From Agrobacterium sp. a22-2 (GTDB taxonomy: Bacteria > Pseudomonadota > Alphaproteobacteria > Rhizobiales > Rhizobiaceae): 64,000 bases of DNA. Below the pieces are notes generated by a model, which saw only the letters and a list, made by a program, of their open reading frames with translations, was not told the origin of the DNA and did no database searches. Position numbers and translations under genes: made by a program. The first letter of the stretch is position 1, and every line of letters begins with the position of its first letter. Positions 24,997-34,762 of the stretch are shown piece by piece. Where the stretch lies: assembly GCF_012276985.1 (NCBI RefSeq), contig NZ_JAAXMM010000014.1, positions 62,001 to 126,000 of the forward strand. Direction: 5' to 3'.

Positions 24997-25827
24997 TCAA
25001 GCGCCGGCAAAACCTTCCAGCAGCCAGGGATGCAGCGCGGCGGTGCCCGCCAGGACGTCGCCATTGCCGGTGATGTCGCCGCCGCGGAACCCCGTGGCCA
25101 CGCCGCCTGCCTCGCGCAGCAATAACACCGACGCACCATAGTCGTGCATCGACAACCCGTCCTCGAAGAAGCCGTCGAGCCGGCCGCAGGCGACATAGGC
25201 GATCGACAGGGCCGCAGAACCCAGGCGCCGCACACCCGCCGTATGGGTCATCAGCCGGCGCAGGGCCTTGAAATAATCCTCCTCGCCGATCGTCTTGACC
25301 TGTCCCGGCACCGGCAGGCCGGCGCCGACCAGCACGTTCTCGACATCGTCGACGACGGCACAGATGATCTTCTCGCCGTTGAGATAGGCACCCTTGCCTT
25401 CCTCGGCGCTGAACAGCTCGTCCAGCATGCTGTCATAGACCACGCCGCAGGTGATCCGCCCCTGTTCGGCAATGGCGATTGTCATGCCGAAATGCGGGAT
25501 GCCCCAGGCGAAATTGGTCGTGCCGTCGATCGGGTCGATGTAGATGACCGGCGCATCGGCATCGCCCTTGCGATTGCCGACCGCTTCTTCGCCTTGAATG
25601 GCATAATCCGGGAAGGCCGCAACCATATCGTCGACGATCAGCCTTTCCACCGCCACGTCGATTTCCGTCTGATAGTCGCGCGGCGCCTTGGAGAGCATAT
25701 CGCCGGTATAGCGGCGGGCCAGCGAACGGCGCGCGAGCTCGCCGGCTTGAAGGGCCGCCTGCGCCAGCACGATCAGCCGCGGCGAGGCTTCAGGACCAAG
25801 ACGGGCGGCGGCGGAAACAGGGGTCAT
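24997..25827 (-). CDS. Inositol monophosphatase family protein
   Basis: A 276-residue Mg-dependent phosphatase. The motifs are AIQGEEAVG (metal-binding Glu), the diagnostic IYIDPIDGTTNFAWG, and the late Asp in SMHDYGASVLLLREAGG. The start at 25827 (MTPVSAAARL) fits the family; an in-frame ATG at 26004 would add 59 residues through the AT-rich promoter region. It is convergent with the phosphodiesterase gene, 9 bases away, and divergent from the FadR-type regulator. Dephosphorylation of an inositol phosphate or similar sugar phosphate is expected; the neighbours suggest glycerophosphoinositol use (inference). Confidence 0.9.
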   Translation of the reverse strand: MTPVSAAARLGPEASPRLIVLAQAALQAGELARRSLARRYTGDMLSKAPRDYQTEIDVAVERLIVDDMVAAFPDYAIQGEEAVGNRKGDADAPVIYIDPIDGTTNFAWGIPHFGMTIAIAEQGRITCGVVYDSMLDELFSAEEGKGAYLNGEKIICAVVDDVENVLVGAGLPVPGQVKTIGEEDYFKALRRLMTHTAGVRRLGSAALSIAYVACGRLDGFFEDGLSMHDYGASVLLLREAGGVATGFRGGDITGNGDVLAGTAALHPWLLEGFAGA

Positions 25828-26034
25828 TTCGAATGTCCAGGATTTGTAAGGATAGGATTTGGTTCGGAAAATTGCCGTCGCCGGCCGATATAGCAAGGCG
25901 AGATTTGTGAAATTTATGTGTCGGACGACACCCGCCCTGCATCCACAGGCGCGCGCATCATTTGCCCTTTTATTGCGCTCTTTTGAAGCTGCACAAAAAA
26001 CCATCTTGACCCCAATCGGGATTTGCCCTTGATT

Positions 26035-26055
26035 GAACCAATCTTAAATTGGTTC
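26035..26055. promoter_or_regulatory. Perfect palindrome GAACCAAT-N5-ATTGGTTC, candidate FadR-type operator
   Basis: Arms at 26035-26042 and 26048-26055 match perfectly around a 5-base AT-rich centre. The site ends 15 bases before the regulator ATG at 26071 and lies in the divergent gap with the phosphatase gene. Position and symmetry suggest autoregulation, and possibly control of the peptide-transport operon. Confidence 0.6.
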
Positions 26056-26070
26056 GGACCATTCAACGCC

Positions 26071-26802
26071 ATGCCCGACAACCTGCCCACCGAAAATTCC
26101 AATTATGCGCTGGAGCGGCTGCGCGATCTGCTGCGCCACGGCGAGATCGGCGACGATGGCAAGCTGCCGACCGAACGCATGCTGTCGGAGAAACTTGGCC
26201 TGAGCCGCCGGGCGATCCGCCGGGCACTGGAGGTTCTCGAAGCCGAAGGCGCCATCTGGCGCAAGCAAGGATCCGGCACCTATGTCGGGCAGAAGCCTCA
26301 CGAGTGGAGCGACCAGCTCGAGACCATTGTGGCTGGAACCAATTTCATGGAGATAATGGAGGTGCGCCTGCGCATCGAGCCGCAGCTGGCGCAGCTGGCG
26401 GCCCTTCGCGCCAAGGGCAGCGACATCGACCGCATGCGCGAACTCGCCCAGAAGATCCTCGGCAGCGAGGATGCCGATGCCAAGGAACTCTGGGACGGCG
26501 CGCTGCATCGGCAGATCGCTCAGGCCGCCGGCAACCTGCTGTTCCTGTCGATCTTCGATGTCATCAACCGGGTGCGCCAGGACGATGCCTGGCAGGCGAT
26601 CCGCGAGCGGGCCCGCAGCAGCGCCAACACCATGGGCATTTCCAATGCCCAGCATGCCGCCATCATCGACGCCATTGCCGCACGCGATCCGGCCAAAGCC
26701 GGCGAAGCCATGCGCCAGCATCTATTGATGCTGCAGGAGCGGCTGATCCGCCAGACATCCATGGACCATCTGGAGGGCGATCCGCTCGGCAATGTGTCCT
26801 GA
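26071..26802 (+). CDS. FadR-subfamily GntR transcriptional regulator (FCD domain)
   Basis: A 243-residue regulator starting MPDNLPTENSNYALERL. The winged helix has LPTERMLSEKLGLSRRAIRR and GAIWRKQGSGTYVG. The C-terminal all-helical FCD domain includes MEVRLRIEPQLAQLAALRA and a metal-type His in LHRQIAQAAGN. A start at 26023 would place the palindrome inside the coding region, so 26071 is preferred. It precedes the peptide importer operon by about 100 bases on the same strand and probably controls it. Ligand unknown; FCD regulators bind organic or amino acids. Confidence 0.9.
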   Translation: MPDNLPTENSNYALERLRDLLRHGEIGDDGKLPTERMLSEKLGLSRRAIRRALEVLEAEGAIWRKQGSGTYVGQKPHEWSDQLETIVAGTNFMEIMEVRLRIEPQLAQLAALRAKGSDIDRMRELAQKILGSEDADAKELWDGALHRQIAQAAGNLLFLSIFDVINRVRQDDAWQAIRERARSSANTMGISNAQHAAIIDAIAARDPAKAGEAMRQHLLMLQERLIRQTSMDHLEGDPLGNVS

Positions 26803-26901
26803 GACCTGAATTCCGGCTGCGGCCGGGCAATGACCAACGCCGGGGAAACAACCGGCGAGACCCCATGAGAACAGAGAACCAGACCAGAGGATTTGATCAC
26901 C

Positions 26902-28410
26902 ATGAGAATACTGCCCCGACTTTCCACCCTGCTGCTGGCAAGCGCCCTGCTGGCCACGCCTGCCCTGTCGACCGAGCTTCGCATCGGCCTTCAGGATGAT
27001 GCCGACGTGCTCGATCCGGCCCAGTCCCGCACCTTCGTCGGCCGCATCGTCTATACCGCCATGTGCGACAAGCTGGTCGATGTATCGCCCGACCTGAAGA
27101 TCGTGCCGCAGTTGGCCACCGAATGGAATTGGTCGGCCGACGGCAAGGAACTGACCATGAAACTGCGCGAGGGCGTCAAGTTTCATGACGACACGCCACT
27201 CAACGCTGCGGCCGTCGTCGCCACTATCGAGCGCAACATGACGCTGCCGGAATCGCGCCGCAAGAGCGAGTTGAGCTCGGTTGCCAAGGTCGAGGCCACC
27301 AGCGATTACGAAGTGAAGTTCACCCTGAAGGCGCCCGACGTCACGCTGCTCGCCCAGCTGTCCGACCGCGCCGGCATGATCGTTTCGCCGAAGGCTGCCG
27401 CCGAGCTCGGCGCGAATTTCGGCTCCAAGCCGGTCTGCGCCGGCCCGTTCAAATTCGTCGAACGCGTGCAGCAGGACCGCATCGTTCTGGAAAAATTTGC
27501 CGACTACTGGGACAAGGACAAGGTGTTTATCGACAAGGTCACCTACCTGCCGATCCCCGACACGACAGTGCGTCTTGCCAACCTGCGCTCCGGCGAACTC
27601 GACATGATCGAGCGCCTGGCCGCGACCGATGCCGCATCGGTCAAGGCCGATGACAGCCTCACCTATGCCGACGTCGTCAACATCGGCTACATGGCGCTCT
27701 ACGTGAATATCGCCAACGGCCCGCGCGCCGACAATCCGCTCGGCAAGGACAAGCGCCTGCGCCAGGCCTTTTCGCTGGCCATCGACCGCGAAGCGCTGAA
27801 CCAGGTGGTCTATGAAGGCACGGCCGTCGGCGGCAACCAGCCCTTCCCGCCGAACAGCCCGTGGTTCAACAAGGACCTGCCGGTGCCTGTCCGCGACCTT
27901 GAAAAGGCGAAAGCCTTGATCAAGGAAGCCGGCTTCGAGCGCGTGCCGATCGAGATGCAGATCCCCAACAATCCGGTTGCCGCCCAGATGATGCAGATCG
28001 TCCAGGCGATGGTGGCCGAGGCCGGCTTCGATGTCAGCCTGAAGACCACCGAGTTCGCGACCCTGCTCAGCGAGCAGACCGCCGGCAATTATCAGCTCAG
28101 CCGCTCCGATTGGTCCGGCCGCGTCGATCCGGATGGCAACCTGCACCAGTTCGTCACCTGCAAGGGCGGCATCAACGACAGCAAATATTGCAATCCCGAA
28201 GTCGATACGCTGCTGAACGAAGCGCGCGCCTCCACAGACCAGGCTGTGCGCAAGCAGAAATACGATGCTGCGGGCAAGATCCTCAACGAAGACCTGCCGG
28301 TCATCTATCTCGGCCACCAGTCGTGGATCTGGGCATCCAAGAAAGAAGTCACCGGCTTCGTGCCCTCGCCGGACGGCATGATCCGCCTGCTCGGCGTCAA
28401 GAAGGGCTGA
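26902..28410 (+). CDS. Peptide ABC transporter substrate-binding protein (family 5)
   Basis: A 502-residue periplasmic DppA/OppA-like protein. It has a Sec signal (MRILPRLSTLLLASALLATP, cleaved near ALSTEL), then RIGLQDDADVLDPAQ and MKLREGVKFHDDTPLNAAAV, the family signature region. The ATG at 26902 is preferred; a TTG at 26893 would add three residues. It heads an operon of two permeases, gamma-glutamyltransferase, DUF1028 protein and fused ATPase. A strong stem-loop follows its stop. Substrate is probably a peptide, perhaps gamma-glutamyl (inference from neighbours). Confidence 0.94.
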   Translation: MRILPRLSTLLLASALLATPALSTELRIGLQDDADVLDPAQSRTFVGRIVYTAMCDKLVDVSPDLKIVPQLATEWNWSADGKELTMKLREGVKFHDDTPLNAAAVVATIERNMTLPESRRKSELSSVAKVEATSDYEVKFTLKAPDVTLLAQLSDRAGMIVSPKAAAELGANFGSKPVCAGPFKFVERVQQDRIVLEKFADYWDKDKVFIDKVTYLPIPDTTVRLANLRSGELDMIERLAATDAASVKADDSLTYADVVNIGYMALYVNIANGPRADNPLGKDKRLRQAFSLAIDREALNQVVYEGTAVGGNQPFPPNSPWFNKDLPVPVRDLEKAKALIKEAGFERVPIEMQIPNNPVAAQMMQIVQAMVAEAGFDVSLKTTEFATLLSEQTAGNYQLSRSDWSGRVDPDGNLHQFVTCKGGINDSKYCNPEVDTLLNEARASTDQAVRKQKYDAAGKILNEDLPVIYLGHQSWIWASKKEVTGFVPSPDGMIRLLGVKKG

Positions 28411-28424
28411 TCACGCCCTACTGT

Positions 28425-28452
28425 CCTACGGAGTGCAAAGGCGCTCCGTAGG
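28425..28452 (+). other. Strong 12-bp stem-loop between binding-protein and permease genes
   Basis: CCTACGGAGTGC at 28425-28436 pairs with GCGCTCCGTAGG at 28441-28452 (eleven Watson-Crick pairs and one G-U) around an AAAG tetraloop. No U-run follows, so it is not a classical terminator. Its place right after the binding-protein stop fits a 3' stabiliser or processing element that raises binding-protein mRNA over permease mRNA. Confidence 0.75.
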
Positions 28453-28474
28453 AATTCTCGCAATTCAGGACCAT

Positions 28475-29428
28475 ATGCTCATGCATATCTACATCGGAAA
28501 ACGGCTGCTGGTCGCCATCCCGACGCTGCTGATCGTGTCGATCTTCGTGTTCTCGCTGCAGAAACTCCTGCCGGGCGACCCGATCCTTGCCATGGCTGGC
28601 GAAGAGCGCGATCCGCAGGTCATCGCATTCCTGCGGGAGAAATATCGTCTGAACGATCCCGTCGTCTACCAATACGGCTACTGGATCGCCAATGTGCTGC
28701 AGGGCGATTTCGGCATGTCACTGCGCACCAACCAGCCGGTGCTGGAACTGATCGGTGAGAAACTGCCGGTTACGATCCAGCTGGCGATCATGTCGATGAT
28801 CTTCGCCTTTGTCATCGGCGTGCCGATGGGCATCCTGGCCGCCGTCAAGAAGAACACGGTCATCGATTACGTCGCCAATATCGTTGCGCTGTCCGGCCTT
28901 TCCATCCCGAATTTCTGGCTCGGCATCATGCTGATCCTGCTGGTCTCGGTTCGATTGGGCTGGCTTCCCGCCTCCGGGTACGAATCGATCTTCGTCGATC
29001 CTGTGCGATCGCTCGAGACCATGATCATGCCGGCCTTCGTGCTCGGCACGGCGCTTGCCGCCACCTTGATGCGCCACACGCGCTCGGCCATGCTCAGCGT
29101 CATGAAGGCCGATTACATCCGCACGGCGCGTGCCAAGGGCCTGTCGGAACGGGTCGTCATCCTCAGCCACACCTTCCGTAATGCGCTGCTGCCGATCGTG
29201 ACGCTCAGCGCCCTGCTGTTCGGCGAATTGCTGGCCGGCGCCGTGCTGACCGAGCAGATTTTCACCATTCCGGGCTTCGGCAAACTGATCGTCGATGCCG
29301 TATTCAACCGCGACTATGCCGTCGTGCAGGGCGTGGTTCTGTGCACCGCCATCGGCTTCATCCTGATGAACCTCATTGCCGACGTGCTCTATGTCCTCCT
29401 CAATCCGCGCATGAGGGCCAGCCTATGA
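28475..29428 (+). CDS. Peptide ABC transporter permease (DppB type)
   Basis: A 317-residue membrane protein beginning MLMHIYIGKRLLVAIPTLL, with the DppB hallmarks LLPGDPILAMAGE near the start and the coupling loop DYIRTARAKGLSERVV. An AGGA at 28467-28470 precedes two possible starts, 28475 and 28481. Its stop overlaps the next permease start by 4 bases. It pairs with the DppC-type subunit to form the channel. Confidence 0.93.
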   Translation: MLMHIYIGKRLLVAIPTLLIVSIFVFSLQKLLPGDPILAMAGEERDPQVIAFLREKYRLNDPVVYQYGYWIANVLQGDFGMSLRTNQPVLELIGEKLPVTIQLAIMSMIFAFVIGVPMGILAAVKKNTVIDYVANIVALSGLSIPNFWLGIMLILLVSVRLGWLPASGYESIFVDPVRSLETMIMPAFVLGTALAATLMRHTRSAMLSVMKADYIRTARAKGLSERVVILSHTFRNALLPIVTLSALLFGELLAGAVLTEQIFTIPGFGKLIVDAVFNRDYAVVQGVVLCTAIGFILMNLIADVLYVLLNPRMRASL

Positions 29429-30300
29429 CAGCGCTTCAACAGACAGCGGGCGTGGCGACGCCGCCGAAAAGCGGCAATCGCGCCTGGCGCAAGCTGAAAG
29501 CCAATCGCAGCGCCCTGGTCGGCCTCTGCATCATCCTGTTCTTCGCGCTTCTGGCCCTGTCGGCGCCGCTGCTGCCGATCGCCGATCCGCTGGCCACCAG
29601 CTGGACCGCCATCCGCAAGGCGCCGTCGGCCGCCCATTGGATGGGCACCGACGATATCGGCCGCGATATCCTGTCGCGCATGATCTGGGGCGCCCAGGCC
29701 TCGCTGATGGCCGGCATCTTTTCGGTCGCCATTTCCATCGTCATCGGCGTGCCCTTCGGCCTGATCGCCGGCTATTTCGGCGGCTGGGTCGACCAGGTGA
29801 TCTCGCGCATTACCGAGGCGTTTCTGGCCCTGCCCTTCCTGATCATGGCGATTGCGCTGGCCGCCTTTCTCGGACCGAGCCTTACCAATGCGATGATCGC
29901 CATCGGCCTGTCGGCCATGCCGGTTTTCGTGCGGCTGACACGCGGCCAGGTGCTGGCGGTCAAGACAGAGGATTATGTCGAAGGTGCCCGCTCGATCGGC
30001 CTTGGCCATCTCGACATCATGCTGCGCTATATCCTGCCCAACATCACCGCGCCGATCATCGTCCAGGCGACCCTGACGGTGGCGACTGCCATCATCGCCG
30101 AGGCCAGCCTCTCCTTTCTCGGGCTTGGCCAGCAGCCACCGGCGCCCAGCTGGGGCTCAATGCTCAATGTCGCGAAGAACTTTCTCGATCAGGCACCGTG
30201 GATGGCCATGTGGCCGGGGGCAGCGATCTTCCTGGTCGTGATCGGTTTCAATCTGCTTGGAGATGGTCTGCGCGATGCGCTTGACCCCCGGGAATCCTAA
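29425..30300 (+). CDS. Peptide ABC transporter permease (DppC type)
   Basis: A 291-residue permease starting MTALQQTAGVATPPKSGNRA, with the DppC features HWMGTDDIGRDILSRMIWG after the first membrane segment and the coupling loop EDYVEGARSIGLGHLDIM. The start at 29425 lies in the previous stop codon (ATGA). The gamma-glutamyltransferase gene begins 26 bases after its stop. Confidence 0.94.
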   Translation: MTALQQTAGVATPPKSGNRAWRKLKANRSALVGLCIILFFALLALSAPLLPIADPLATSWTAIRKAPSAAHWMGTDDIGRDILSRMIWGAQASLMAGIFSVAISIVIGVPFGLIAGYFGGWVDQVISRITEAFLALPFLIMAIALAAFLGPSLTNAMIAIGLSAMPVFVRLTRGQVLAVKTEDYVEGARSIGLGHLDIMLRYILPNITAPIIVQATLTVATAIIAEASLSFLGLGQQPPAPSWGSMLNVAKNFLDQAPWMAMWPGAAIFLVVIGFNLLGDGLRDALDPRES

Positions 30301-30326
30301 AGAATAAGAGAGTGAAGGAATAGTCG

Positions 30327-32111
30327 ATGACTGAGTTTACCACCCGCCCGGAAATCCTTGGCACGTTCGGCGTCGTGACCTCCACCCACTGGATCGCCTC
30401 GGCCGTCGGCATGAGCATCCTGGAAAAGGGCGGCAATGCCTTTGACGCCGCGGTCGCTGCCGGTTTCGTGCTGCAGATCCTCGAGCCACATCTGGTCGGC
30501 CCCGGCGGCGACATGCCGGCGCTGATCTATTCGGCCAAAACCGGCAAGGTCGAGGTGATTTGTGCGCAAGGAACCGCACCGGCCAGCGCGACGATCGAGC
30601 ATTATACAAAAGAGGGACTGTCGATCATCCCCGGAGACGGTCTGCTCGCCACTGTCATTCCCGGCGCCTTCGACGGCTGGATGCTGATGCTGCGCGATTA
30701 CGGCACGATGACCGTGCGCGACGTGCTGGAACCGGCCATCCATTATGCCGAACACGGCCACCCCATGCTGCCGCGCGTTTCGGCCACCATCAAGGGTCTG
30801 GCCGGCTTTTTTGAGAAGGAATGGCCGACGTCCTATGAAACCTGGTTGCCGGGCGGCGTCGCACCCGAACCGCATGCGCTTTTTCGCAATCCGGTTCTCG
30901 CCGCCACCTATACCCGCATCGTCAAGGAAGCCGAAAGCGCCACCAGTCGCGAAAACCAAATCGAAGCCGCGCGCGATGCCTTCTACCGCGGCTTCGTCGC
31001 CGAGGCGATCGAGGACTATCTGAAATCAGCCGAGGTTATGGATGCCAGCGGCAGCCGCCACAAGGGTGTCTTGACCGCGCAGGACATGGCCGGCTGGAGC
31101 GCTACGGTGGAAGCGCCGCAGACCTTTGACTATCACGGCTGGACGGTTAACAAGACAGGACCATGGGGTCAGGGACCGGTGCTGCTGCAGTCACTGGCGC
31201 TGCTGAAGGGCGTGGATGTCGCGGCGATGGACCCGCTCGGTGCCGATTTCGTGCACACCGTCGTGGAGACGATGAAGCTCGCCTATGCCGACCGCGAGGT
31301 CTATTACGGCGACCCGGCCTTTGCCACGATACCGATGGAGCAATTGCTGTCGGATGGCTACAACGACGAACGCCGCAAGCTGATCGGCACGACCGCATCG
31401 CTGGATCTGCGTCCGGGCCGATTGCCGGGTTTCGAAACCCAGCACGACCTGACTATGGGGATGTTGGCCGGCATGTCCGGCACCGGCGCCGTCTACGAGC
31501 CGACCATGTCGCATCTGACGGAAAAGCGCGGCGACACCGTGCATATCGACGTCATCGACCGCGACGGCAACATGGTCTCCGTCACGCCGTCCGGCGGCTG
31601 GCTGCAATCCTCGCCGATCGTGCCGGGCCTCGGCTTCTGCCTCAATTCCCGCGCCCAGATGTTCTGGCTGAAGCCGGGCCTGCCGACCTCGCTGACGCCG
31701 GGCAAGCGGCCGCGCACCACGCTGACGCCGTCGATCGCCTTTTACGAAGGCCGCCCGACGCTCGCCTTCGGCACGCCCGGCGGCGACCAGCAGGACCAGT
31801 GGCAGCTATCCTTCTTCCTGCGCTATGTGCATCACAAACAGAACCTGCAGGCGGCGATCGACATGCCGCTGTTCCACACCGCGCATTTCCCCGGCTCCTT
31901 CTATCCGCGCACCAGCCAGCCGGGCAATGTGATGATCGAGCGCAATATCGGCTCCGACGTGCTCAAGACGCTCCGAGCCATGGGCCACGACATCACCGAA
32001 GCCGATCCCTGGACCGTCGGTCGCCTGACCGCTGCACGCCGCGATGCCGATGGCCTGCTGCGCGCCGCCGCCACCCCGCGGCTGATGCAAGCCTATGCGA
32101 TCGGGAGATAA
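30327..32111 (+). CDS. ggt: Gamma-glutamyltransferase family protein
   Basis: A 594-residue Ntn-hydrolase of the GGT family. The N-terminal part has GGNAFDAAVAAGFVLQILEP and GPGGDMPALIY. The presumed autoprocessing and nucleophile Thr lies in RGDTVHIDVIDRDGNMVS (about T404), followed by FCLNSRAQMFW and TPGGDQQDQWQL. No signal peptide is seen, so the enzyme is probably cytoplasmic, unlike the secreted E. coli Ggt. Set inside a peptide-import operon with a DUF1028 gene, it likely hydrolyses an imported gamma-glutamyl or similar amide. Confidence 0.92.
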   Translation: MTEFTTRPEILGTFGVVTSTHWIASAVGMSILEKGGNAFDAAVAAGFVLQILEPHLVGPGGDMPALIYSAKTGKVEVICAQGTAPASATIEHYTKEGLSIIPGDGLLATVIPGAFDGWMLMLRDYGTMTVRDVLEPAIHYAEHGHPMLPRVSATIKGLAGFFEKEWPTSYETWLPGGVAPEPHALFRNPVLAATYTRIVKEAESATSRENQIEAARDAFYRGFVAEAIEDYLKSAEVMDASGSRHKGVLTAQDMAGWSATVEAPQTFDYHGWTVNKTGPWGQGPVLLQSLALLKGVDVAAMDPLGADFVHTVVETMKLAYADREVYYGDPAFATIPMEQLLSDGYNDERRKLIGTTASLDLRPGRLPGFETQHDLTMGMLAGMSGTGAVYEPTMSHLTEKRGDTVHIDVIDRDGNMVSVTPSGGWLQSSPIVPGLGFCLNSRAQMFWLKPGLPTSLTPGKRPRTTLTPSIAFYEGRPTLAFGTPGGDQQDQWQLSFFLRYVHHKQNLQAAIDMPLFHTAHFPGSFYPRTSQPGNVMIERNIGSDVLKTLRAMGHDITEADPWTVGRLTAARRDADGLLRAAATPRLMQAYAIGR

Positions 32112-32114
32112 TCC

Positions 32115-32873
32115 ATGACCTGGTCCATCGTTGCACGTGACCCAGACACTGGCCATCTCGGCATTGCCGTCGCCAGCCGCTTCTTCGCGGTCGGCGCCGC
32201 CGTCCCCTACATGCGCGGCCGCATCGGCGCCATTGCCACCCAGGCCTTCGTCAGCCCGCTTTACGGAACGGACGGCCTTGCTCTCCTGTCTGAGGGCCAT
32301 TCTCCCGACGAGATCATCGCGATCCTGACCGGTCGCGACGACGGCGCCCAGCAGCGGCAGATGCACCTGGTCGACGCGGAGGGCCGCAACGCCGCCTTTA
32401 CCGGCGCAAAATGCATCGACTGGGCCGGGCATCTGGTCGACGACAATGTCTCGGTGGCCGGCAATATGCTGGCCGGACCTGAGGTCATTGCCGAGTCCCT
32501 GCGGGTCTACAAAGAGACATCAGGCGCGCCGCTGGCCGAGCGCCTGCTGGCCGCCATGGATGCCGGCGAGGCGGCCGGCGGCGACAAGCGCGGACGGCAA
32601 TCGGCGGCGCTGAAGATCTACCGCGACCAGGACTATGTCTGGCTCGATATCCGCGCCGACGACCATCTCGCTCCGCTGGCAGAGCTCCGCCGGCTCTATG
32701 CGGTCGCGCAGGAGCGTTTCCTGCATGTCGCGGAGACCATGCCGACCCGCGACAATCCCCATGGCCTGACCGACCGCCGGCTGATCGACGAGAAGATCGC
32801 CGCCCTTGAGGCCGCCCGCATCGCCGAAGGTCGCCCCTCGCCCTCCTTTGCCACGCCGCTGAAGCCCGCATGA
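32115..32873 (+). CDS. DUF1028 family protein
   Basis: A 252-residue protein starting MTWSIVARDPDTGHLGIAVA, the typical DUF1028 opening, followed by RIGAIATQAFVSPLYG and LVDDNVSVAGNMLAG. The family has an Ntn-hydrolase-like fold; the Thr exposed after Met removal could be its nucleophile, but activity is not established. It sits 3 bases after the GGT stop, so the two Ntn-type proteins are co-translated in a peptide-import operon. Function unknown; amide hydrolysis is a fair guess. Confidence 0.9.
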   Translation: MTWSIVARDPDTGHLGIAVASRFFAVGAAVPYMRGRIGAIATQAFVSPLYGTDGLALLSEGHSPDEIIAILTGRDDGAQQRQMHLVDAEGRNAAFTGAKCIDWAGHLVDDNVSVAGNMLAGPEVIAESLRVYKETSGAPLAERLLAAMDAGEAAGGDKRGRQSAALKIYRDQDYVWLDIRADDHLAPLAELRRLYAVAQERFLHVAETMPTRDNPHGLTDRRLIDEKIAALEAARIAEGRPSPSFATPLKPA

Positions 32874-32910
32874 GCCGGAACCGCACCCGCAGGATCGGAC
32901 CAGGAAAACC

Positions 32911-34752
<1,842 letters not shown>

Positions 34753-34762
34753 CGGAAAAGGC

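Noticed and set aside
26722..28317. Minus-strand open frame of 531 codons
   Set aside because: Antisense to the peptide-binding protein and regulator, with no recognisable domain.
28425..28452. Rho-independent terminator
   Set aside because: The stem is strong but is not followed by a U-run, and permease genes follow at once on the same strand.
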